Below, piece after piece: positions 34,377 through 43,118 of a stretch of DNA of 64,000 bases. The position numbers and the translations under genes were made by a program. Within the stretch, counting starts at the first letter, position 1; every line of letters starts with the position of its first letter. The notes under the pieces are model-generated. The model made no database searches. It had not been told where the DNA came from and worked only from the letters and a program-made list of their open reading frames with translations. This stretch comes from JAEUKA01 sp035340095 (GTDB taxonomy: Bacteria; Myxococcota_A; Polyangia; Palsa-1104; JAEUJZ01): assembly GCA_035340095.1 (NCBI GenBank), contig DAORGN010000001.1:4395-68394 (forward strand), read 5' to 3'.

Positions 34377-35675
34377 ATGGAAACCGGCGAGACAAACCGC
34401 GGCGGGGATGCGTCCCGCCATCTTGCGAGCGAGCCGCGGCTGCGACCTCCCGTGGGCGGGAGCTATCTTGGACTTTTGTGGCACAACCGCGACTTTCGCG
34501 CCGTGTATCTGGCGAGCCTGATCAGCCTGGGCGGCGACTGGTTCATGATGGTTGCTTTGTACGATCTGGTATTGAGCCAGACGGGCAGTGCGACGCTGAT
34601 TTCGGTGATCAACCTGTGCTTGGGTCTGCCGGCGCTGCTGGTGACACCGTGGGCGGGCAGTCTGATCGACAAGACGGATCGCCGCAAGCTGATGGTGACG
34701 GTGGACCTCCTGCGCGCCGGCCTGGCGCTGATTCCTATCTTGGTGGTGTCGCCCAAGCTTCTGCCGCTCGCGTTTTTGGCAGTGGCGTGTCTGTCCGCTG
34801 GATCGGGCTTTTTTGATCCGGCAGCGGAAGCGGCGGCGCCAAACATCGTGGCACCCGAAGACTTGGGACGTGCCAACGCACTGCTCGGATCGGCGTGGGG
34901 CACGATGCTGATGGTCGGTTCGGCAGTTGGTGGACTGGTCGCAACCTATCTGGGTCGCAACGTCGCGTTTGCGCTCAATGGGCTAAGCTTCTTTGTTTCG
35001 GCGGTGCTGCTGTGGCGCATCAAGCTGAACTTTTCAGAACATTCACACCACACGGCACCACAGACGACGCTGCGCGAGTCTCTTTCTGAAGCGGTGACGT
35101 TTGTGAAGTCGCGACCCCAGGTGATGGCGCTGCTGAGCGGCAAAGGACTGCTTGGGCTGACGCTTGGTCTGACGTCGCTGCTTTCGGTGTTTGGCGAAAA
35201 GGTGTTTTTGCGCGGCTCAGAGGGAATCGCGAAGCTGTTTGTTGCGCGTGGCCTGGGCGCGGTGGTCGGTCCGTTTGTGCTGTTTGCCTTGCTGCAGCGC
35301 TCATCGCTGCGAACGTTGGCGATCGGACCGTGCATGATGGTGTACTCGCTCGGGTACTGTTTTTTGTCGAAAAGTCCGTCGCTGGAATGGGCGATGGTGC
35401 CGATTGTGCTGGGTCACATGGGCGGCGGTGCGATGTGGCAAGCGACGACCTACGCGATGCAGGAATCGGTGCCAGACGCACTGCGCGGGCGGGTGTTTTC
35501 TTTTGATCAGGCGATTTTGGGTGTGACCTATTCGCTGTCGACGATGGGGGTTGGGCTGCTCGTCGATAGGCAGGGCGCGCGGCCAGTGTTCTTTGTGCTG
35601 TCGCTTGTGTTCACGCTGCTGGGCCTTTTGCTGTTTGTTGTGACTCGTCGCTTGTGGCAGACCCACAGAGTGTGA
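34377..35675 (+). CDS. MFS transporter (enterobactin-exporter-like)
   Basis: A 432-residue MFS protein of the MFS_3 type with 12 helices: LASLISLGGDWFMMVALYDL, PWAGSLIDKTDRRKLMV (motif A), and LRGRVFSFDQAILGVTYSLS late in the protein. Such proteins export siderophores or drugs. The start at 34377 follows a GGGGAGGGTGAGAG ribosome region and was chosen over a longer frame. Substrate unknown. Confidence 0.9.
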   Translation: METGETNRGGDASRHLASEPRLRPPVGGSYLGLLWHNRDFRAVYLASLISLGGDWFMMVALYDLVLSQTGSATLISVINLCLGLPALLVTPWAGSLIDKTDRRKLMVTVDLLRAGLALIPILVVSPKLLPLAFLAVACLSAGSGFFDPAAEAAAPNIVAPEDLGRANALLGSAWGTMLMVGSAVGGLVATYLGRNVAFALNGLSFFVSAVLLWRIKLNFSEHSHHTAPQTTLRESLSEAVTFVKSRPQVMALLSGKGLLGLTLGLTSLLSVFGEKVFLRGSEGIAKLFVARGLGAVVGPFVLFALLQRSSLRTLAIGPCMMVYSLGYCFLSKSPSLEWAMVPIVLGHMGGGAMWQATTYAMQESVPDALRGRVFSFDQAILGVTYSLSTMGVGLLVDRQGARPVFFVLSLVFTLLGLLLFVVTRRLWQTHRV

Positions 35676-35733
35676 CCATGTAGGACAACGTAAGATTTTT
35701 GACTTCCTTGTCACACCGAAGTAGTGTGGACCC

Positions 35734-36252
35734 ATGAAGCCCACGCTTTCCTCTGCCAAGCCCGCGGAAACCTCGTCTCGCCGTCCAGTTTCGGGCCGTC
35801 CAGTTTCGGGCCGTCCTGCTTCGGGTCGTCCAGTTTCGGGTCGTCCGCTCACTGTCCGGGAAACCCGCGCGCATGTTCCTTCGGGTCCGACTCGGGTGGA
35901 AAAGCGTCGCAGCATGCGCTTTGACAAAGCGTTCCCGGTGGCGCTGCGCAGCGATGCGTTTGGTGAAATTTCGGCGATTGCGCGCAATGTTTCGACCGGC
36001 GGCATGATGGTCGAAGTACGCGAACCACTGCCGCTTGGGACACAGGTGCTGGTCTACTTTTCGCTGCCGGATTCCCATGTGCGCGTGACGGCTCGTGGCG
36101 AAGTGAAGAACCACTACTTCCTGAACTTCGCGGATGGCAAAGGGGGAGTGCGGGCGCTGTCCGGAATGGGTCTGCGCTTTTCTTCGTTTGAGAGTGATTC
36201 CGACCTGACGTTGGGAATGGGAATCAACCGGCTGCGCACCGTCCTGCACTAA
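35734..36252 (+). CDS. PilZ-domain protein with Ser/Gly/Arg/Pro tandem-repeat N terminus
   Basis: A 172-residue cyclic-di-GMP-receptor-type protein. Residues about 55-155 form the PilZ domain, with the RxxxR motif in RRSMR (58-62) and the D/NxSxxG motif in NVSTGG (85-90), both of which contact cyclic-di-GMP. The first 40 residues are disordered and contain four copies of a five-residue SGRPV-type unit. It stands alone between an MFS gene and the convergent P-type ATPase. Binding should be intact. Confidence 0.9.
   Translation: MKPTLSSAKPAETSSRRPVSGRPVSGRPASGRPVSGRPLTVRETRAHVPSGPTRVEKRRSMRFDKAFPVALRSDAFGEISAIARNVSTGGMMVEVREPLPLGTQVLVYFSLPDSHVRVTARGEVKNHYFLNFADGKGGVRALSGMGLRFSSFESDSDLTLGMGINRLRTVLH
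35784..35843 (+). repeat. Four tandem 15-bp units in the PilZ gene
   Basis: Four consecutive copies of TCCAGTTTCGGGCCG, with the third and fourth copies varying at two or one positions, encode the repeated Ser-Gly-Arg-Pro-Val/Ala unit. In frame and within the disordered head; a likely site of copy-number variation. Confidence 0.88.
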
Positions 36253-36259
36253 GCAGCAA

Positions 36260-38749
36260 TCAGGTTGCGTTGCGGTAGAAAAACCGCTTGAGAAGCTCGG
36301 TTGCCAGCACGTACATCACAGTGATTCCCACGAGCACAGCGAGCAGAGGAAGTGGCAGCGGCGCAAAGCCAAAAAGCTGCGCGTAGGGTAGATAGGGAAT
36401 CAGCAGATCGATTCCCGTAATCAGCGCTGTCAGTCCCAGAAGGGAACGTGCCGGGCGACTGCGGAAACAGGGTCGACGGGTCCGCACCACCAGCGCAACC
36501 ACAAGCTCGGTAAGCAGACTTTCGACAAACCAGCCGGTTCGGAAGACAGTCTCTCCGGCTTGAAAGATCCTGAGCAGGACAAAAAACGTCAGGAAGTCGA
36601 ACAGCGAACTGAGCAGACCAAACTGCACCATGAAGCGGCGGATAAACTTCATATCCCAGCGACGTGGTTTTTGAATCAGTTCGGGGTCGACCGCATCCCC
36701 CGCGAGCGCCATCGAAGGCACATCAGACAGCAGGTTGTTGAGTAGAATCTGACTTGCCAATAGCGGCAGAAACGGCAAAAAGATCGACGTTGCCGCCATG
36801 CTCAGCATGTTGCCAAGGTTGGCGCTGGTGGTGGTCAGAATGTACTTGAGGGTGTTGGCAAACGTGGTCCGTCCTTCGAGGATTCCGCGACGCAGCACAT
36901 CCAGGTTTGATTCAAGCAGAACAAAGTCTGCTGCTTCTTTGGCGACATCGACAGCGGAATCGACGGAAATGCTGACATCGGCGGCATGCAGCGCAGGGGC
37001 ATCGTTGATTCCGTCTCCCATGTAACCAACGACGTGACCGCGTTTTTTTAGTGCCAGGATGATCCGTTCCTTTTGGTTGGGATCGACTTCGGCAAATACT
37101 TCTGTGGTCTGCACTTTGGCCCACAGCGCCTCGTCGCTCAGATCATCGAGCTGGGCTCCGGTCAGGACTTCTTCTGCTTTCAGTCCGACTTCCCGTGCCA
37201 GATGGACGTTGACGGCGCGGCTGTCTCCCGAAATCACTTTCAGAGATACGCCAAGCTCCTTGAGCGCAGAGAGTGTCTGCCCGATTCCCTCCTTCGGTGG
37301 ATCAAAAAAAGTCAAAAATCCACAAAACGACAGATCGACCTCGTCTTCGCGATGCCAGGTTCCTTTTGGGGCAGTGAGCTTTTTGGCCACACCGAGCACG
37401 CGATGGCCTGTTTGTCCCCACGCTTCGGCTCTTTCCAGATGTGCTGTGCGTTCGGATTCTGAAAGGGAGCAGGCGTCCAGAATCGGAACGATGGCCCCCT
37501 TGGTGATCATCCGCAGCTGGTCTTTTTCACGTACCACCACCGACAGCCTTTTGCGCTGAAAGTCGTAGGGAATCTCATCGACCTTTTCGATACCGGTTGG
37601 ATCAAGCTGCGCTGCGTTGTCGATGGCTTCGTCAAGAGGATTGGTCAGTCCGGTTTCAAAGTGGGCGTTGATGGCGGCTTCCGTAAGGACTGATGTCGAT
37701 CGGTTCCCTTCCGGATCATAGCTGCCCGAAAGACGAACTTCACCAACGGTGAGCGTGCCAGTCTTATCGGTACACAGGACATCCATCGCACCGAAGTTTT
37801 CAATCGCATTGAGGTGACGAACCAGGACTCCTTTTTGGCTCATCGCTTGCGCACTTTGTGACAGGTTCACGCTCAGAATCGCAGGCAACATCTCGGGGGC
37901 CAGACCCACTGCCAGCGCAATCGAAAACAGCAGCGATTCAAACAGCGGGCGATGAAGTGCGACATGCACCACGACCACGCCAAGCACCATGATCAGCATC
38001 GTCACAATCAGCAAATTGCCGAAGTGACGCAGCCCTCGATCGAACTCTGTTTCAGGGGGACGCAAGTTCAGTTTGTCTGCGATCGAGCCAAAAAACGTCT
38101 TCCGGCCTGTGGCCAAGACGACAAATGTTGCGCTGCCGCTGCGAACGGTGGTCCCCTGAAACACCGCATCTTTGCGCTGAAGCGGAGGGCAGAGTTGGGG
38201 CTCTGTTTCGATGTGCTTTTCGACGGGGAGAGACTCTCCAGTGAGCAGCGCTTGACTGACAAAAAAATCATTGGCCAAAAGAAGCAGGCCGTCGGCAGGA
38301 ATCAGACTTCCCGCGGCGAGCAACACCACATCCCCTGGCACCACCTGCGAGCTGGGAATCTGGACACTTTGGCCATCGCGCAAGACCCGCGCTTTGGCGA
38401 CCACCAGCGACTTGAGCTTTTCGATGGCTCGGCCTGCATCGAATTCCCGCCAGGTTCCAATCGCACTGCTTGCCGCGACGATCAGCAGCGCGAGACAAGC
38501 ATCGACCCACTCACCTGCGAGCAGAGACACGCCTGACGCGAACACGAGCAAAAGCACGAGCGGACTTTTGATCTGCTCAAACAGGAGCCGAAACACCGAC
38601 AGCTTCTTCGCTGTTTGGAGTGTGTTTTCTCCCCACTGCGCAAGCCGCGCTTTGGCTTCGCTTTCGCGTAGACCTTGCTCTGACGATGCAAGCTCAGACA
38701 GTAGCTTGGCAGCGGGCAGCTTCCAGCGTTCATCTACAGACCGCAGCAT
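36260..38749 (-). CDS. Mg2+-importing-type P-type ATPase
   Basis: An 829-residue P-type ATPase of the P3B (MgtA/MgtB) type. Actuator TGES (170-173); phosphorylation site DKTGTLT (328-334); IALAVGLAPEMLPAI before it is the MgtA signature; hinge MGDGINDAPAL; and ten membrane helices with a long C-terminal set. The product imports Mg2+ in known members. The ATG at 38749 gives MLRSVDERWK; an upstream TTG would add 14 residues. The gene is divergent from the HTH-module gene at 39003. Confidence 0.93.
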   Translation of the reverse strand: MLRSVDERWKLPAAKLLSELASSEQGLRESEAKARLAQWGENTLQTAKKLSVFRLLFEQIKSPLVLLLVFASGVSLLAGEWVDACLALLIVAASSAIGTWREFDAGRAIEKLKSLVVAKARVLRDGQSVQIPSSQVVPGDVVLLAAGSLIPADGLLLLANDFFVSQALLTGESLPVEKHIETEPQLCPPLQRKDAVFQGTTVRSGSATFVVLATGRKTFFGSIADKLNLRPPETEFDRGLRHFGNLLIVTMLIMVLGVVVVHVALHRPLFESLLFSIALAVGLAPEMLPAILSVNLSQSAQAMSQKGVLVRHLNAIENFGAMDVLCTDKTGTLTVGEVRLSGSYDPEGNRSTSVLTEAAINAHFETGLTNPLDEAIDNAAQLDPTGIEKVDEIPYDFQRKRLSVVVREKDQLRMITKGAIVPILDACSLSESERTAHLERAEAWGQTGHRVLGVAKKLTAPKGTWHREDEVDLSFCGFLTFFDPPKEGIGQTLSALKELGVSLKVISGDSRAVNVHLAREVGLKAEEVLTGAQLDDLSDEALWAKVQTTEVFAEVDPNQKERIILALKKRGHVVGYMGDGINDAPALHAADVSISVDSAVDVAKEAADFVLLESNLDVLRRGILEGRTTFANTLKYILTTTSANLGNMLSMAATSIFLPFLPLLASQILLNNLLSDVPSMALAGDAVDPELIQKPRRWDMKFIRRFMVQFGLLSSLFDFLTFFVLLRIFQAGETVFRTGWFVESLLTELVVALVVRTRRPCFRSRPARSLLGLTALITGIDLLIPYLPYAQLFGFAPLPLPLLAVLVGITVMYVLATELLKRFFYRNAT

Positions 38750-39002
38750 GTCTGCATTGTGTACCTTGTCGCACGATCTGCCAGAGAACAAAACGACGGC
38801 GAAGATGCCAAAAAGCCAGACACTTCGCAGGGATTGGCGCTTCCCTTCTTCTAGCGGATCGCGATATGCTAAGTCGTACTATGCCCATCCGTGTCATCCG
38901 CTTCCCAAAGGGGGACAGTGATACAGAGACCAGGGTCGGTTGCGCAGCCTGCGCGCAGACACTGATCTGGCGGATCTACGGATTGGGGCAGTGAGGAAAA
39001 GC

Positions 39003-40487
39003 ATGTCGGAAGCGAGCAATCCAGAGCGGGGACCTGTGGCGGCGCAGACACTGGATGGGGGATGGTTCCGCAAAGAGCGAGAGCGAATTGCGGTCGGGCG
39101 GAAAGGAATTGCGCTACGCCTGGGCTCCACCGAAAGCAAAGTGACGACGCTAGAGACGCGCAAACACGACGTTCCTACCGAGTGGTTCGGCGTGCTAAGG
39201 GAGCTGGGTTTTCGCTTTCCTGCCGATGTCGCCCAAGCTGAAACGCCCGTCGCTTCGGTCGTGACAGATGTCGTCCAAGCGGCTGCGATTCCGTCACCAC
39301 CCAGCGACGTTCCGGTTGTGATCGCGGCAGAGTTTGCGGTGTCTGCAAGTGATCCGCCTTCTGCTTCAGCCGACGCTGTGATCGAAGCGGTCGTGATAGA
39401 AGCCGTGCCGACAAGAGCGGACATTCCGACCACCGCTGAGACAGCCACGCCGGTCTCTCCGGTGATTCCTGCTATCCCGCAAGCAGAGATGGAAGCGCGA
39501 AGAGAAGAGAAGACGCCCAATGTGGAGCCGGTTGCGGAAGCGTCGGTGCCACAGGATGCGCAGACGCTTGTTCCAAGCAATCACAGCGAACCGCTTGCAT
39601 CGGCATCACTGACGCCATTTTGTGGTCACTGGATGCGCGAGCGTCGTCGGGAACGCGGCATTCGGACCCAAGACCTGGTGACGCAGCTTCGGACGCTGCC
39701 AGCTGACCTTTACACGATTGAACGTCACAACATTCGGCTGCCTTTGCGCTGGATTCCGGGGCTTCTAAAACTCGGGCTTTTGACGGTCGATGAAGCGAAA
39801 GTCGCGACGCGCGGACCAGGCAGCAAGCTGTCGCCGATGAATGGGCTGTGGCTGCGTCAGCAGCGTGGACAGTTTAAACTGTCTCCGCAAGCGGTCGGGG
39901 CCAAGCTGGGGGTCAGCGCGCTCGACATTCGCCTGATTGAAGCGCGACAGTGGTCGCTGCCAAGTGAGTGGTTTCCTGCGCTCAAGTCGCTGTTTACTGC
40001 GCCGGCCTCTGCAACATCGAAAAAGGTCGCCAGCAAACCGAGCGGTTCGGCGGCCATTGCAGCAGTGAAAAAAGACAGCGCAGCAAAAGCGGAATCCAAA
40101 ACCAAGTCGACTCCGGCTGCCGTGGCAACGGGCAAGACGACAAAAGCTGCACCGGCTGGAACATCGGCCAAAAAAGTCGAGGCCAAAGCTGCGACGAAAA
40201 CGGAAGCAAGCAAGAGCCCGGCCAAAGCCCCTGCAAAGACAGAAAAACCGTCTGTCAGCACTGCGACCGCAAAAGTGGCTGCACCTGCGGCGAAACCTGT
40301 TCCGAGCGGCGAGCCAGGACTTGCGGAAACGATCGTAAGTTACCGCTTGATGCTGGGTCAGCACGCGGGTCTTTCCGCAGTCGACGTGCTGGCGCAGATT
40401 GCAGCGGATCTTCAGCTTGCCAAAGGCAAAGATGCACTGACGTTTGAAAAGCTGCGTGCAGCGATGAAAGTGCTGACCAGCCGGTAA
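39003..40487 (+). CDS. Protein with three divergent helix-turn-helix-like modules and a histone-H1-like Ala/Lys tail
   Basis: A 494-residue protein I do not recognise. Three related units of about 50 residues stand at about 19-70, 207-260 and 280-332. Each begins Gly-x-Trp-[Phe/Met/Leu]-Arg (GGWFRKERE, GHWMRERRR, GLWLRQQRG), has a xre/Cro-like helix-turn-helix pattern ending in [Leu/Ile]-Glu, and closes with Pro-x-x-Trp-hydrophobic-x-x-Leu (VPTEWFGVL, LPLRWIPGL, LPSEWFPAL). An acidic Ala/Pro/Val linker separates units one and two. Residues about 335-435 are Ala/Lys/Ser/Pro-rich like histone H1 or AlgP, suggesting nucleic-acid condensation. A helical C terminus (about 438-494) follows. Nucleoid-associated or transcriptional role is inference. 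Confidence 0.8.
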   Translation: MSEASNPERGPVAAQTLDGGWFRKERERIAVGRKGIALRLGSTESKVTTLETRKHDVPTEWFGVLRELGFRFPADVAQAETPVASVVTDVVQAAAIPSPPSDVPVVIAAEFAVSASDPPSASADAVIEAVVIEAVPTRADIPTTAETATPVSPVIPAIPQAEMEARREEKTPNVEPVAEASVPQDAQTLVPSNHSEPLASASLTPFCGHWMRERRRERGIRTQDLVTQLRTLPADLYTIERHNIRLPLRWIPGLLKLGLLTVDEAKVATRGPGSKLSPMNGLWLRQQRGQFKLSPQAVGAKLGVSALDIRLIEARQWSLPSEWFPALKSLFTAPASATSKKVASKPSGSAAIAAVKKDSAAKAESKTKSTPAAVATGKTTKAAPAGTSAKKVEAKAATKTEASKSPAKAPAKTEKPSVSTATAKVAAPAAKPVPSGEPGLAETIVSYRLMLGQHAGLSAVDVLAQIAADLQLAKGKDALTFEKLRAAMKVLTSR

Positions 40488-40500
40488 ACGGGCAAGCTCT

Positions 40501-40523
40501 GTGGGTCTACCAAACAGACCCAC
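40501..40523. terminator. Hairpin between convergent genes (first)
   Basis: GTGGGTCT and AGACCCAC form a perfect 8-bp stem with a 7-nt loop, 13 nt after the stop of the HTH-module gene. No T-tract follows on either strand, so termination is a guess from position. Confidence 0.5.
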
Positions 40524-40561
40524 GCAAGACAGACACCGCGTTCCCAAACGATCCCAACATC

Positions 40562-40590
40562 AATATGAGGAATTTTAGATTCCTCATATT
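40562..40590. terminator. Hairpin between convergent genes (second), perfect 12-bp stem
   Basis: AATATGAGGAAT and ATTCCTCATATT pair perfectly around TTTAG. It lies in the tail-to-tail space, 31 nt from the methyltransferase stop. The stem is A+T-rich with no long T-run, so it may be a bidirectional terminator or a protein-binding palindrome. Confidence 0.6.
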
Positions 40591-40620
40591 CCTCCTATTC
40601 ATGCGCGGCGGTTTGAGTTG

Positions 40621-41343
40621 TTAGGTCTCTTTTCGTCCGACGACCAGCAGAAAGCCGCCCAAGCGCCGCACACCTGGCAGTACCGATGCTTGCCGTTCGA
40701 CCATCCGCAGCGCCGGACCGAGCAGCGGCCAGCGATGCGCCTGCGAAAACGGTGTCACCACCCGAATCCCATGCACGGTCTCGATCTGGATTTCGTTTGG
40801 CAGATACGACCGAATTTGCGGCAAGGAGTCGTAGCGGGTGTAGACCGCTTCATCATTTATGTCCGCAGCGATCGCCGTCGGACGCTTGAGCCGCTTAATC
40901 AGATACCGCAGCGACAGGGTGTTGTAAAACTCGGCGAGCAGATAGCCGCCTGGCCGGAGCACTCGTGTCATCTCGCGCATCGTCTGCTCGATCGGCTCGA
41001 CGTGCGCCAACACTTTGAACGAACAGACAACATCAAAAGAGGCATCGGCAAACGGCAGCTCGCTTACCGAACCTTGGACGACTTGTAGGCTGCGCGCCGA
41101 CGCTTTGCGCAGCATGCCTGAAGACAGGTCGACACCCACGGCGACTTTTGCGTGCTGGGTCAGACGGTTTAGGATAAGTCCCGTCCCACAGCCCGCCTCT
41201 AACAGCCGGGTGTCTTTGTTCATGTAGCGGCCAACCAGCTCACAGGTCAGCTCGTCGATGAAGGCATGATAGCCATCGTGTCGGTGGCGCTCGTAAGTCG
41301 CCGAAAACTCATCGTAATAGTGCTTGTTGCGGAGCTTGGTCAC
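40621..41343 (-). CDS. SAM-dependent methyltransferase (class I, GTG start)
   Basis: A 240-residue methyltransferase. Motif I is LLEAGCGTGLILNRL; the acidic residue after beta-2 is in VAVGVDLSSGML; motif for adenine contact is GSVSELPFADASFDVVCSF; VLRPGGYLLAEF follows. Together these define the UbiE/Methyltransf_11 group. GTG at 41343 (VTKLRNKHYYDEF) was chosen because residues upstream of it look non-coding and overlap the divergent gene. Substrate unknown; the wide C-terminal segment after the fold may cover the acceptor. Confidence 0.87.
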   Translation of the reverse strand: MTKLRNKHYYDEFSATYERHRHDGYHAFIDELTCELVGRYMNKDTRLLEAGCGTGLILNRLTQHAKVAVGVDLSSGMLRKASARSLQVVQGSVSELPFADASFDVVCSFKVLAHVEPIEQTMREMTRVLRPGGYLLAEFYNTLSLRYLIKRLKRPTAIAADINDEAVYTRYDSLPQIRSYLPNEIQIETVHGIRVVTPFSQAHRWPLLGPALRMVERQASVLPGVRRLGGFLLVVGRKET

Positions 41344-41464
41344 GGCCCTTGTTTGTACTCCGCCGAGCCCGCTGGAATCCACCCCGAAAATCAGTAAGCG
41401 GCTGCGCCCTTTCCTTGGCGCCCGTTCCACGATACACTTTGCTGCCCCCTGGTTGAGCCAGGGG

Positions 41465-43084
41465 ATGGAACTTTCGCCCTTGAGTCTCCCCGTGTCTGAC
41501 CCGGCTCTCCATCGTCCGTCAAAGCCTTGGCCGCTTGGCCTTGTGGCTTGCGGCATGTTTGGCGTGCTGACAAACTCGCTGCTCGTGTCGTCGCTGCTTA
41601 TCGGGCAGCCGGGCGAAGTGGCGGCCAAAAAAGGCAAGTCAAAGGTCGGGGACAAGCGCAAGCAGCGCGGCGACAAACCGCAAGCGACCCCAGCTGTGAC
41701 ACCCCCTGGCGCGGCGTCCAATGGTCCACTTGCAGCGGTCCGTCTGGCGTGCGACTTGGGTTCGTCGAATCCTTTGTGTGAAACGGCGTTTCATGCGGCG
41801 AGCACGGCGGCTGGGCGACGATACACGCTGGTCGATTCGGCCAAGCTGGAAGCACTGTTTGCACGCGAACCGTCGCTGCGAGGCTGCCGCAATGACTCAT
41901 GTCGGACGGCGATTGCCGAACAGCTTGGACTGTGGCGACTGATTGACGTGATTGTTCACTCGCCGCGGCAAAAAGACATTGTCGCGTCGGTGTCGATCTT
42001 CGATCCAGCGGCGCGTGGCATTGCTGCCGACGTCGAGCGAGAGTCCAAGCGCGATCCGGCCAAGCTGGACAGCACGATTGGCGAAGCGGTCGAGCAGGTG
42101 ATGGCGACGCAGCGACTGACGGCGCAGCTTCGCCTGGATGTTCGTCCGACTGATGCCAAGGTCAAAATCACCGACAGCCGAGGCAGTGCGCGCGAAATAT
42201 CTGAACCAGAGCGGACCGGCAAATCACCGATTCGGCTGTTCCTTGGTGGATATACGGTCCACGTCGAAAAGCCCGGTTTTCTGGCGCAAGATGTGCCCGT
42301 CACTGTCGCGCAGACCGGCGCGTCGCTGCAAATTGAACTTCAGCTTCGCCCGATCGAAGTTCGCTTCGAATGGTCGCCCAAAGACGCCATCGTGCGCGTC
42401 GACAACCGGCCTGTCGGGGCTGCCTATCCGGTGATGGAACTGTCCGAAGGTCCGCATCGCGTCGAGGTTCTGGCGCCACCGGGTCAGCCTTACGAATCGA
42501 TCGTGCAAGACATCGACGTGCGGCGGGACATGGAGCCCGTGCGGCTTTTGCTCCAGCGACTGACGGAGCTACGGGTTCAGGCTCCGCTTGGTTATTCGGT
42601 CAGCGTCGACAGCCAGATTTTGCCGCCCGATCGTTTTCGCGCAAAAGGGCTGCAAATTGAAACGTCGCACAAGACGACGCCTGGTCTGCATCTGGTGTCC
42701 GCGACGAGCTTTCGTGGTCTGCGGCTGTCTCGCCAAGTCGAGGTTCGTCCGGGCAGCAGTGCCGATGCGGTGATTCATCCGCCGGCGCTGTGGCCGGGAG
42801 CGCTGCTGGCGACGGCTGGACTTTTGACTGCTGGCGCTGGCATCGGACTGTATTTCTACGACGGACGCTGCCTCGATACGGACTGTTTGTTTGTCACAAA
42901 CTACGCGCCGGCAAGCTACGCGATGATGGCGCTTGGTGGTGCCGCGTTTCTGTCGGGCGTGATCTGGCTTGGCTACAACGCCGCGCACCATCCGCGCTTT
43001 TACAACCCACAGAGCCAGCGCGTCACCATCGTGCCCAGCCTTGCGCCCCGCTACTCCGGGGTACTCACCTCGATTAACTTCTGA
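41465..43084 (+). CDS. PEGA-type surface/membrane protein
   Basis: A 539-residue protein with an N-terminal hydrophobic segment (about 25-50) followed by a Lys/Pro linker. The region about 80-220 is a soluble domain with paired Cys (ACDLGSSNPLCETAF, GCRNDSCRTAI). About 220-440 shows repeated PEGA-like beta units, for instance LDVRPTDAKVKITDSRG with GGYTVHVEKPGF, and EGPHRVEVLAPPGQPYES. Two membrane helices (ALLATAGLLTAGAGIGLYF and ASYAMMALGGAAFLSGVIW) close it. This layout is frequent in myxobacteria, where its role is unknown. The next gene follows after 34 nt. Confidence 0.8.
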   Translation: MELSPLSLPVSDPALHRPSKPWPLGLVACGMFGVLTNSLLVSSLLIGQPGEVAAKKGKSKVGDKRKQRGDKPQATPAVTPPGAASNGPLAAVRLACDLGSSNPLCETAFHAASTAAGRRYTLVDSAKLEALFAREPSLRGCRNDSCRTAIAEQLGLWRLIDVIVHSPRQKDIVASVSIFDPAARGIAADVERESKRDPAKLDSTIGEAVEQVMATQRLTAQLRLDVRPTDAKVKITDSRGSAREISEPERTGKSPIRLFLGGYTVHVEKPGFLAQDVPVTVAQTGASLQIELQLRPIEVRFEWSPKDAIVRVDNRPVGAAYPVMELSEGPHRVEVLAPPGQPYESIVQDIDVRRDMEPVRLLLQRLTELRVQAPLGYSVSVDSQILPPDRFRAKGLQIETSHKTTPGLHLVSATSFRGLRLSRQVEVRPGSSADAVIHPPALWPGALLATAGLLTAGAGIGLYFYDGRCLDTDCLFVTNYAPASYAMMALGGAAFLSGVIWLGYNAAHHPRFYNPQSQRVTIVPSLAPRYSGVLTSINF

Positions 43085-43118
43085 TACGGTTCCGCCGCTT
43101 CTTACCCTAGGAGTGGCG

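Noticed and set aside
35784..35843. Tandem repeat as a CRISPR array
   Set aside because: Units are 15 bp, contiguous and in frame within a PilZ gene; there are no spacers or cas genes.
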